Shown piece by piece: positions 47,241 through 54,572 of a DNA stretch of 64,000 bases (position 1 is its first letter; each line of letters starts with the position of its first letter). The notes under the pieces are model-generated. The model saw only the letters and a list, made by a program, of their open reading frames with translations, searched no databases and was not told where the DNA came from. The position numbers were made by a program, and so were the translations under genes. Origin of the DNA: Kibdelosporangium sp. MJ126-NF4 (GTDB lineage Bacteria > Actinomycetota > Actinomycetes > Mycobacteriales > Pseudonocardiaceae); assembly GCF_000826545.1 (NCBI RefSeq), contig NZ_CDME01000015.1, positions 326,207 through 390,206 of the forward strand, written 5' to 3'.

Positions 47241-47300
47241 GATGTGGGGAAACGCAGGGGTGGGCACCCGGCGTGGTGGTGGCCACCCCTGCACTCCTTG

Positions 47301-48536
47301 TTATGCCTGCAACTGCTTGAGTGCCGCGTGGAAGCCGGTGACCAGGTCGCCGACTTCGGCGTCGGTCATCGTCAACGCGGGCGAGACCTGCAGGCCGCCC
47401 GCGCCGACGGCACGGCCGGAGATCCCGTGCTCGCGCAGCAGTTTGACCATCGTGAACGCGTCGGCCGGGTCAGCCATCTGCACGGCCGCGACGGCGCCGT
47501 ATCCGCTGCGCACCTCGGCGACAGCGGGGTGCGCGGCGAGCGACTTGAACTCGTTGTCCAGTGTGGACTCCAAACGGGCCGCCGACGACAGCAGGTCCTC
47601 GCGCTCGATGATGTCCAAATTGGCCAGTGCGACCGCCGCGCTGGTGGCGTGGCCGGAGTACGTGTAGCCGTGGCGCCACCAGACGCCGGGTGTGTAGAAC
47701 GGCTCGGCCACGTGTCCCGAGACGAGTACGGCACCCATCGGCAGGTACCCGGATGTCAGGCCCTTCGCCGTGGTGATCATGTCCGGGTCGAGGTCGTGGC
47801 GCGTGCTGGCGAACCAGGCTCCGCCGATCCGGCCGTATCCGGTGATCACCTCGTCGGCGACGAAGAGGATGTCGTTGTCCCGGCACACTTGCCGGACCTC
47901 GGCGAGGTAGCCGTCCGGCGGCGGGTAGACGCCACCCGCGCCGATCACGGGCTCGCAGAAGAAGGCCGCGATCCTGTCGGCGCCAAGCCGTTCGATCTCC
48001 GCGAGCAGCGCTTTCGCCGAATCCCACGTGACCGTGGCGGCGTCCGGCATCAGCGAACCGTATCCCTCGCGGTTGCCGGGGATGCCTGCCAGCGCGGTGC
48101 CGCCGACGTGCGTGCCGTGGTAGGCGCGTTCCCGTCCGATGACGATGTTCTTGTCCGGTTTGCCCAGCTCGTGCCAGTAGCGGCGGGCCAGCTTGAGCGC
48201 GGTGTCGATCGAGTCCGAGCCGCCGCTGGTGAAGAAGACCTTCGCGTCGGTCATCGGCGCGATCGACGCCAGCCGCTCGGCCAACTCGATCGTCGACGGC
48301 GTGGCCACGTCACCGAACGTGTAGTACGCCGCGATGTCCCGCATCTGCCTGGCAGCGGCCTCGGCGAGTTCCGCGCGCCCGTGGCCGACGTTGGTGAACC
48401 ACAGGCCCGCCGTCGCGTCGAGATAGCGACGACCGTCCACGTCCCACACATAAACGCCCTCACCACGGGTGACGACGAACTCGCCGTTCTGGGTGACCGC
48501 ACCCATGTCCGAGAACGGGTGCCACAACGCCCCCAT
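47301..48536 (-). CDS. Class III (omega-amino acid) aminotransferase
   Basis: 411 aa PLP enzyme. Asp 228 (VADEVITGYGR) and the Schiff-base Lys 258 (TTAKGLTSGYLPMGAV) are in place, and the cofactor loop SGGSDSIDTALKLAR is near residue 105. The FHP-like start (LWHPFSDMG) suits omega-amino acid:pyruvate or GABA/5-aminovalerate-type enzymes. It lies next to a glutaryl-CoA dehydrogenase and across from a CoA-transferase, so a role feeding 5-aminovalerate or a similar amine into glutarate breakdown is a fair inference. Confidence 0.9.
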   Translation of the reverse strand: MGALWHPFSDMGAVTQNGEFVVTRGEGVYVWDVDGRRYLDATAGLWFTNVGHGRAELAEAAARQMRDIAAYYTFGDVATPSTIELAERLASIAPMTDAKVFFTSGGSDSIDTALKLARRYWHELGKPDKNIVIGRERAYHGTHVGGTALAGIPGNREGYGSLMPDAATVTWDSAKALLAEIERLGADRIAAFFCEPVIGAGGVYPPPDGYLAEVRQVCRDNDILFVADEVITGYGRIGGAWFASTRHDLDPDMITTAKGLTSGYLPMGAVLVSGHVAEPFYTPGVWWRHGYTYSGHATSAAVALANLDIIEREDLLSSAARLESTLDNEFKSLAAHPAVAEVRSGYGAVAAVQMADPADAFTMVKLLREHGISGRAVGAGGLQVSPALTMTDAEVGDLVTGFHAALKQLQA

Positions 48537-48554
48537 AAAAAACGCCTCCTACGG

Positions 48555-49724
48555 CTAGCGGAACGCGCTCACGCCGGTGAGCGCCTGGCCGATCACGAGC
48601 AAGTGCACCTCACTTGTTCCCTCGTAGGTAAGCACTGATTCCAGGTTGTTCGCATGCCGCATCACGGGGTATTCGAGTGTGATCCCGTTCGCGCCGAGGA
48701 TCGTGCGTGCCTCCCTGGCGATCTGCAGCGCCGTGCGGACGTTGTTGAGCTTGCCCATGCTGATCAGCTCGGGCTTGAGCGTGCCCGCGTCCTTCAGCCT
48801 GCCGATGTGCACCGCCAGCAGCATGCCTTTGCCCAGCTCGACGGCCATTTCCGCGAGCTTGGCCTGCGTCAGCTGGTACGCCGACAGCGGCTTGTCGAAC
48901 ACCTCGCGGTCGCCCGCGTACGAGATCGCGGCTTCCAGGCAGTCACGACCGGCGCCGATCGAGCCGAAGATGATCCCGAACCGGGCCTCGGTGAGGCAGC
49001 CGAGCGGGCTGGAGAGGCCTTTGCTCTTCGGCAGCACCGCGTCCGCGGGCAGTCGGACGTCCTCCAGGACCAGTTCGCTGGTGACGGAGGCGCGCAGGGA
49101 GAGCTTGCCCGGCACCTTGTTGGCCGTGAAGCCCTTGCTGCCGGTCGGTACGACGAAGCCGCGGATGCCCTCTTCGGCGCGGGCCCAGACCACGGCGACG
49201 TCGGCGATCGAGCCGTTGGTGATCCACATCTTGGTGCCGTTGAGCACCCAGTCCGAGCCGTCCTTGCGGGCGGTGGTCCGCATCCCGCCGGGGTTGGAGC
49301 CGAAGTCGGCCTCGGTCAGGCCGAAGCAGCCGATCGCCTCGCCGCGGACCATTCGTGGCAGCCACTCGTTCTTCTGCTCGTCGCTGCCGTACGCGTAGAT
49401 CGCGTACATCGCCAGCGAGCCCTGCACGGAGACCAGGCTGCGCACGCCCGAGTCGGCTGCTTCGAGCTCGTGACAGGCCAGGCCGTAGGACACCGCGTTG
49501 GTGCCCGCGGCGCCGTAGCCCTGCAGGTGCATGCCCAGCAGGCCGAGATCACCCATCTCCCTGGCCAGCTCACGGGCGGGCAGGTCGCCTTGCTCGAACC
49601 ACTCCGCGAGGTGCGGGCGGATCCGGTCGGCGCAGAACTTGCGGACGGTGTCACGGATCGCGCGCTCTTCCTCGGAGAACAAGTCGTCGGCCGCGACCAG
49701 GTCCAGCGGGGCAATACGGGTCAT
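48555..49724 (-). CDS. gcdH: Acyl-CoA dehydrogenase, glutaryl-CoA dehydrogenase type
   Basis: 389 aa from ATG 49724. Glutaryl-CoA dehydrogenase features are FGLTEADFGSNPGGMRTTARK, TKMWITNGSIADVAVVWA and the C-terminal catalytic-Glu segment TYEGTSEVHLLVIGQALTGVSAF. The enzyme would oxidise and decarboxylate glutaryl-CoA to crotonyl-CoA with FAD, in the cytoplasm. It lies 18 bases upstream of the aminotransferase and is likely co-transcribed with it. The divergent gene is a CaiB-type CoA-transferase, and a palindromic site sits between the two. Confidence 0.88.
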   Translation of the reverse strand: MTRIAPLDLVAADDLFSEEERAIRDTVRKFCADRIRPHLAEWFEQGDLPARELAREMGDLGLLGMHLQGYGAAGTNAVSYGLACHELEAADSGVRSLVSVQGSLAMYAIYAYGSDEQKNEWLPRMVRGEAIGCFGLTEADFGSNPGGMRTTARKDGSDWVLNGTKMWITNGSIADVAVVWARAEEGIRGFVVPTGSKGFTANKVPGKLSLRASVTSELVLEDVRLPADAVLPKSKGLSSPLGCLTEARFGIIFGSIGAGRDCLEAAISYAGDREVFDKPLSAYQLTQAKLAEMAVELGKGMLLAVHIGRLKDAGTLKPELISMGKLNNVRTALQIAREARTILGANGITLEYPVMRHANNLESVLTYEGTSEVHLLVIGQALTGVSAFR

Positions 49725-49743
49725 GTCCAGCAGGCTAGCCAGA

Positions 49744-49755
49744 ATTGGATCCAAT
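49744..49755. promoter_or_regulatory. Perfect palindrome ATTGGATCCAAT, candidate GntR operator
   Basis: The 12-base perfect palindrome lies in the 60-base divergent spacer between the glutaryl-CoA dehydrogenase and CoA-transferase genes. The partly similar ATTGTCCAAT follows at 49760-49769, and GCTAGCC occurs on both sides. The GntR gene of this cluster is the natural candidate to bind here. Confidence 0.65.
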
Positions 49756-49784
49756 ATCAATTGTCCAATGCTAGCCTGGCGTGC

Positions 49785-50834
49785 GTGCAAGCTTTGGCAG
49801 GCGTGACCATCGCCGACTTCAGCCGCGTGCTGGCCGGGCCCTACGCGACGATGCTGCTGGCCGACCTGGGCGCCACCGTCATCAAGGTCGAACGACCGGG
49901 AAGCGGAGACGACACGCGAGCGTGGGGACCGCCATATGTGGGCGACGACTCCACGTACTTCCTCGGCCTCAACCGCAACAAGCACCTGGTCTCCCTCGAC
50001 CTCGGCGATCCGGCGGCACGAGAGCTGGCCGAGGGCGCCGACGTGGTCGTGGAGAATTTCCGCCCGGGAACCATGGCCAGGCACGGCCTGGGCTACGAGG
50101 CGTTGTCGGCGGTGAACCCGAAGCTCGTGTACTGCTCGATCACCGGCTTCGGGCAGTCGTCCGCCCTGCCCGGCTACGACCTGCTCGTCCAGGCGGTCGG
50201 CGGGCTGATGAGCGTGACCGGGACGCCGGAGTCGCCGACCAAGGCCGGGGTGGCGCTGGTGGACGTGATCACCGGCCTGCACGCGATGGCTGGCATCCTT
50301 GCCGCACTGCGGCACGTCACGGCGACCGGGGAGGGCCAGCTCGTTGAGGTCTCGTTGTTGTCGTCGCTGCTGTCGGCACTGGTCAACCAGTCGGCGGCGT
50401 ACGTGATGGCGGATGTCGTGCCGACCGCGATGGGCAACGCGCACCCCAGCGTCGTGCCGTACTCGGTGTTCAACGCCAGCGACCGGCCAATCGTGCTCGC
50501 CGTGGGCAACGACAAGCAGTTCGCCGCCCTGTGCTGGGCGCTCGGAATCCCCGAGGATCCCCGGTTCGCCACCAACACCCTGCGTGTGCAGCACCAGGAC
50601 GTGCTGACAGCGGTGATCAACGCCCGGCTGTCCACCAGGGAAGCCGCGCACTGGTGCGTCAAGCTGACCGAAGCCGGTGTCCCGTGTGGACCGATCAACA
50701 GCATCGCCGAGGCAGTGGACCTCGCGTCGGAGGTCGGCCTGTCCCCGGTGGTGTCGATCGACGGGCTGCGGCACGTGGCCAACCCCATCAGTCTGAGCAG
50801 AACCCCAGCCGAATATCGGAGCAATCCCACGTGA
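49785..50834 (+). CDS. CaiB/BaiF-family (class III) CoA-transferase
   Basis: 349 aa from GTG 49785. Family features: DFSRVLAGPYATMLLADLGATVIKVERP at the start, VENFRPGTMARHGLGY, and the catalytic Asp 132 in PGYDLLVQAVGG. At the end comes GVPCGPINSIAEA. Class III enzymes move CoA between carboxylic acids. Beside glutaryl-CoA dehydrogenase the likely substrate is glutarate, as with the succinyl-CoA:glutarate CoA-transferase of this family; this is inferred from context. It overlaps the GntR gene by 4 bases (GTGA). Confidence 0.92.
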   Translation: MQALAGVTIADFSRVLAGPYATMLLADLGATVIKVERPGSGDDTRAWGPPYVGDDSTYFLGLNRNKHLVSLDLGDPAARELAEGADVVVENFRPGTMARHGLGYEALSAVNPKLVYCSITGFGQSSALPGYDLLVQAVGGLMSVTGTPESPTKAGVALVDVITGLHAMAGILAALRHVTATGEGQLVEVSLLSSLLSALVNQSAAYVMADVVPTAMGNAHPSVVPYSVFNASDRPIVLAVGNDKQFAALCWALGIPEDPRFATNTLRVQHQDVLTAVINARLSTREAAHWCVKLTEAGVPCGPINSIAEAVDLASEVGLSPVVSIDGLRHVANPISLSRTPAEYRSNPT

Positions 50835-51481
50835 GCACCCCGAAACGGCCACCGACGGCACAGGAGTTCGTCCTCGCGGAACTGCGCAGGGCGATCCTGA
50901 CCGGCGAGATGCCCCCTGGCGCACCCGTGCGCCAGGACGCGCTCGCCGAACGACTGGGCGTGAGCCGCGTGCCGTTGCGCGAGGCCCTGCGGACGTTGGA
51001 AGGCGAAGGCCAGGTCATCTACCGGCCCCATCGCGGCTACCAGGTTGCGGACCTGTCACTGGACGATCTGCTTGAGGTGTACCGAATCCGGGAACTGCTG
51101 GAGACGGAGGCAACCATGCGGGCAGTCCCGTTGATGTCGGCGGAGGACGTGGAGCGGCTGGAACAGGCCGAAGAGGACATCATGCGGGCGGCGGACGCCG
51201 ACGACATCGTCGGGATGGCGGCGGCGAACCGGGTCTTCCACTTCACGGTGCTGGAGGCGTCCGGTATGCCTCGATTGACTCGGCTTGTCCGAGTGATGTG
51301 GGACGCGACGGACGCGTACCGGTCGCTGTACTACAGCTCGTCGAGCAACCGGGCCCGTGTCCACGCTGAACACGAGGCGATCATCGCGGCTGTTCGCGCG
51401 GGAGACGCCGGGGAAGTCGTGCGCCTGTGGAACGAGCACAGGGCTGGAGCGGTGGCCGCACTGCGAACCATCGTCCAGTAG
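50831..51481 (+). CDS. GntR-family (FadR/VanR-type) regulator
   Basis: 216 aa from GTG 50831, overlapping the CoA-transferase stop; GGAG lies 9 bases upstream. The winged helix is residues 10-70 (EFVLAELRRAILTGEMPPGAP, LAERLGVSRVPLREALRTLEGEG). The FCD ligand domain follows, with metal-type residues in RVFHFTVLE and VHAEHEAIIAAVRAGD. It probably represses the glutaryl-CoA module through the palindrome at 49744. Translational coupling supports this. Confidence 0.93.
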   Translation: MSTPKRPPTAQEFVLAELRRAILTGEMPPGAPVRQDALAERLGVSRVPLREALRTLEGEGQVIYRPHRGYQVADLSLDDLLEVYRIRELLETEATMRAVPLMSAEDVERLEQAEEDIMRAADADDIVGMAAANRVFHFTVLEASGMPRLTRLVRVMWDATDAYRSLYYSSSSNRARVHAEHEAIIAAVRAGDAGEVVRLWNEHRAGAVAALRTIVQ

Positions 51482-51573
51482 TTCTTCGTTCACTGGTCAC
51501 CAGCCAGGTCAGTGCCGTTCATCTTGGCCACGTCGTGCAAGGTGTCCCGGACATCGCTGATTTGGATGCGCAG

Positions 51574-52461
51574 ATGACGAATCCACCGAACTCCCTTGAC
51601 TACGACTTTCTCGAACCGCGGGGACCAAAGAGGGTCAAACCCGAGGAGCGGGACGACCAGGGCTTCGTCCGGATCAACTCGTTCTGGATGGCAGGCGATG
51701 AACTGCGTTCCATGCTTCCCAAGCTTGCCGAGGCCAAGGAGCGCGAGCGGGTGGCGATCAACCAGAGCCTTGTGGCCGCCGGTGCCGATCCGGCCGAGCT
51801 CAGGCCTGAGGGCATCAAGCTCCTCTACACCAAACGGGCTGACGGCAAGTTGATGTACGGCGCGGAGGACATCGCGGACCTGCTCCCCACCGGGGACTAT
51901 CAGCAGCTGGTGGCAGGTTTGGCCAGTAGGCACGCACATCAGGACCTCGGCTCGAAAGCGCGACTCGCCTTCGACACCCTGGTCAAGACCGGACGACTGC
52001 CCAGCCCGCGCGAAATCAACAGAAGGTTCGCCGACACCCAGCTGCGAGCCGGGCTCCAAGGGCAAGGCCACGTCGGCACGGCGGGGATGTTCGCCCCGAC
52101 CGGACATATGGTCGCGGAGAGGAGCCGCCAAAGCGGCGAACTCTGGTACTTCGCCAACCAGAGACAAGGCGTCGCCAACGACAAGTCCGGCCGTTACATG
52201 AGCACGGGAGTGCGGCCGAACGCGACCTATGAACAGTTGGACCGGGCACTCAAGAACGTCTGCCGGGAAATGTCCCGAGACCTGGGAATCCCCGTCCGCC
52301 CAGAGATGATCAAGAACGCCGACAGGGCAACAGCCAACCCGTACGGCGGCTTCACCGCCGGTCCGGTGGCGAATCCCGCCGTGAGCAAGTCGGCACAGGC
52401 GACCAACCCGGCCGCACTGTCGAACAAGAAGGCAAAGGACGCACATCGGCGAGGCCGCTAG
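51574..52461 (+). CDS. Hypothetical 295-aa protein
   Basis: 295 aa from ATG 51574; the frame is open further upstream but that part lies over the GntR gene and has frameshadow composition. I recognise no family. The N-terminal third is charged (FLEPRGPKRVKPEERDDQGF), the middle is helical with EDIADLLPTGDYQQLVAGL, and the last 45 residues are Ala/Lys-rich and disordered. Features such as LWYFANQRQGVANDK and YMSTGVRPNATYEQLDRAL suggest a folded soluble domain. No signal peptide or membrane segment. Context gives no clue. Confidence 0.6.
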   Translation: MTNPPNSLDYDFLEPRGPKRVKPEERDDQGFVRINSFWMAGDELRSMLPKLAEAKERERVAINQSLVAAGADPAELRPEGIKLLYTKRADGKLMYGAEDIADLLPTGDYQQLVAGLASRHAHQDLGSKARLAFDTLVKTGRLPSPREINRRFADTQLRAGLQGQGHVGTAGMFAPTGHMVAERSRQSGELWYFANQRQGVANDKSGRYMSTGVRPNATYEQLDRALKNVCREMSRDLGIPVRPEMIKNADRATANPYGGFTAGPVANPAVSKSAQATNPAALSNKKAKDAHRRGR

Positions 52462-52473
52462 CGCGTGGCTCTG

Positions 52474-53271
52474 CTATTCCAGGGCCTCCAGCTGCTTCCT
52501 TGCTCTTTCCGCCGCCTTCTCCGCTGTGCGGAAGACTGCTCGCGCCTCACGGACCTCGCCCGCCGTCTCCTGCTCTGCTGCTCGGGCTCGTTCCAGTTCC
52601 GCTGTGAGGTCGGCTATCTGGCGGGTGGCGCGTTCCGCCTTCTGCTCCGCGTGGGCCAGTGCTGCTTGGGCGCGGTCTCGGGCTTCCGACGTGTGTTGGG
52701 CTTCCGCGCGGGCACGGCCCAGTTCCTGGCGGCGGCGCTCCGCGCGTTGTTCCCTTCGGAGGCCTACTTCGTCTATCACCGGATCGGGTGATTCCGGCCA
52801 GGCTGCGGGCAGTGTCAGGTCGTTTGTGGCCGAAAGGGTTCCGGCCAGCAGCACCTCTGTCACCGCCGGGTCGGCCAGTGCTGCCGCGAACACCGATTCG
52901 ATGTCGCGCACGACCGACTCGCTGAGTTTCTGCCCTTCGCCCGACGCCAGGGACCGCACTTCGGTCAGCAGCGCCCGGATCAGCTGATGCCGTTGTCTGG
53001 ACAGGTCGCGGAGGGTTTCGCCGTCGAAACGGCCGTGCGCGTCGCGCAGTGCCACCCCGAGGTTGGCCAGACGTTGCAGGTCAGAGCGCCCTTCGCGGGC
53101 AAGCAGATTCAGCGCCCATGCCGCGAGCGACGGCTTGCGGAGCTTGCCGATCGCCGTCGCGGCCTGCTTGTCGCCGTCTTCTCTCGCCGCACGGACGAAC
53201 TCCGTGCGGGCCGCCATGAAATCACCCGGCCGCAAGGAGTAGAGCTGGTCCGCTATGGATTTGAGATCCAT
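52474..53271 (-). CDS. Actinobacterial coiled-coil protein, function unknown
   Basis: 265 aa from ATG 53271. The N-terminal 110 residues match a conserved actinobacterial pattern (DQLYSLRPGDFMAARTEFVRAARE, KLRKPSLAAWALNLLAR). Residues 185-265 are a long uninterrupted coiled coil rich in Ala, Glu and Arg (QAALAHAEQKAERATRQIADL). No enzyme motif is visible. The start shares the bases CATG with a possible start of the divergent kinase gene, so the two may be co-regulated. Confidence 0.8.
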   Translation of the reverse strand: MDLKSIADQLYSLRPGDFMAARTEFVRAAREDGDKQAATAIGKLRKPSLAAWALNLLAREGRSDLQRLANLGVALRDAHGRFDGETLRDLSRQRHQLIRALLTEVRSLASGEGQKLSESVVRDIESVFAAALADPAVTEVLLAGTLSATNDLTLPAAWPESPDPVIDEVGLRREQRAERRRQELGRARAEAQHTSEARDRAQAALAHAEQKAERATRQIADLTAELERARAAEQETAGEVREARAVFRTAEKAAERARKQLEALE

Positions 53272-53290
53272 GGTGACTAGTGTGGCCGAA

Positions 53291-54526
53291 ATGTACGAGG
53301 AATCCGGCGGACGCGCCGCACCCGTGCTGGCCGACAGGTACAGACTGCTCGCGCAGCTCGGCCGGGGTGGCACCGCTCGGGTCGTGAAGGCGTGGGATGA
53401 CCGGTTGGATCGCGAGGTGGCGATCAAGATCTTCCAGCCGCACGCCGATCCCGTCGGTCGACTGAGATTCGAGGACGAGGCCAAGCTGCTCGCCGGGTTC
53501 GACCACCCGCGCCTGGTCAAGGTGTTCGACTCGGGTGTCGCGAACGGCGAACCGTTCCTCGTTCTCGAACTGGTCAAGGGCCAGCACCTCGGCAGCCGGA
53601 TCGACCTCGGCCCGATGAGCCCTGACGAGGTCAGCCGGATCGGCATCGAGGTCGCGGGCGCGCTGGCCTACGTGCACTCCAACGGCGTCGTGCACCGGGA
53701 CATCAAGCCCGGCAACGTGCTGCTCGACGCCGACGGCGTGCCGCACCTCGCCGACTTCGGGCTGGCCAAACTGCTGGCCCGCAGCGGGCTGACCGCCTCC
53801 GACCGGCTGGTCGGCACCGCCGCCTACCTCTCCCCGGAACAGGTGCTCGGCACGGAGGTCGGCCCGCCTGCCGACATCTACGGCCTCGGCCTGATCCTGC
53901 TGGAGTGCCTGACCGGCGAGATCGAGTACCCCGGCCTGGACGCGGAGACCGTGCTGGCCCGGCTCAACCGGCGGCCGCGGGTCCCCGAGGACATCCCCGC
54001 GCAGCTGGCCGAGGCGCTGGAGGCGATGACCAGGACAGCGCCGGGCGAACGTCCGAACGCGACCGACTGCGTCGACCTGCTGCGCATCGACCGACCGACG
54101 GTTCCGCTTCCCCGACGGTCGCGGCGGTTCGCCGTGCCGAAGGTCGCCGCGGTCGTCGGGGCCAGTCTGACCGCGGGAGCGATCGCGTTGTTCGTGACCG
54201 CGCAGACATCGGGCACCGCGCCACGCGATCCCATTCCGGCCAAGCCCCACCAGGGCGCGCTGGTCGACTCGACGCTCAGCAACGAACCGCAGACCCCGCA
54301 GCAAGCCGCGAACCCGCTGCCCAGACAGCAACAGCCGCAGACACCACCCAGCCTGAAACCGGCGCCGGGCCACACCGTCGGCACCACCTCCGACACGACG
54401 GCGGCCAGGCCGAACGAAGGCGGCCCGGACGAGCATCCGGAGCCCAACTCCGGCGGCGACCCGAGCAAGGCCAAGAAACCCAAGCCCACCAAGCCGGAAA
54501 CCAGGACCCCCAGAACCAGCTCGTGA
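53291..54526 (+). CDS. Transmembrane Ser/Thr protein kinase (Hanks type)
   Basis: 411 aa from ATG 53291; ATG 53270 and GTG 53273 are alternatives and none has a clear Shine-Dalgarno. The kinase domain shows LGRGGTARV, Lys 46 (VAIK), HRDIKPGN with Asp 137, DFGLAK with Asp 155 and YLSPEQ. A single membrane helix (about 282-304) is followed by a Pro/Gln/Thr-rich extracellular tail of about 105 residues without PASTA domains. It probably signals cell-wall or osmotic state. The stop codon lies within a perfect palindrome. It is divergent from the coiled-coil protein. Confidence 0.93.
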   Translation: MYEESGGRAAPVLADRYRLLAQLGRGGTARVVKAWDDRLDREVAIKIFQPHADPVGRLRFEDEAKLLAGFDHPRLVKVFDSGVANGEPFLVLELVKGQHLGSRIDLGPMSPDEVSRIGIEVAGALAYVHSNGVVHRDIKPGNVLLDADGVPHLADFGLAKLLARSGLTASDRLVGTAAYLSPEQVLGTEVGPPADIYGLGLILLECLTGEIEYPGLDAETVLARLNRRPRVPEDIPAQLAEALEAMTRTAPGERPNATDCVDLLRIDRPTVPLPRRSRRFAVPKVAAVVGASLTAGAIALFVTAQTSGTAPRDPIPAKPHQGALVDSTLSNEPQTPQQAANPLPRQQQPQTPPSLKPAPGHTVGTTSDTTAARPNEGGPDEHPEPNSGGDPSKAKKPKPTKPETRTPRTSS

Positions 54527-54565
54527 GTGTTTTGGCCGGTTAGAACCGGCCAAAACACTCACGAG
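54520..54565. terminator. Bidirectional terminator-like palindrome, family copy 3
   Basis: Perfect 22-base arms (54520-54541 and 54544-54565) around AG, with loop GTTAGAAC. The kinase gene's TGA stop (54524-54526) is part of the left arm, TCGTGAGTG. It separates the kinase from the convergent GH9 cellulase. It belongs with the palindromes at 21809 and 47191. Confidence 0.88.
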
Positions 54566-54572
54566 GGCTTTG

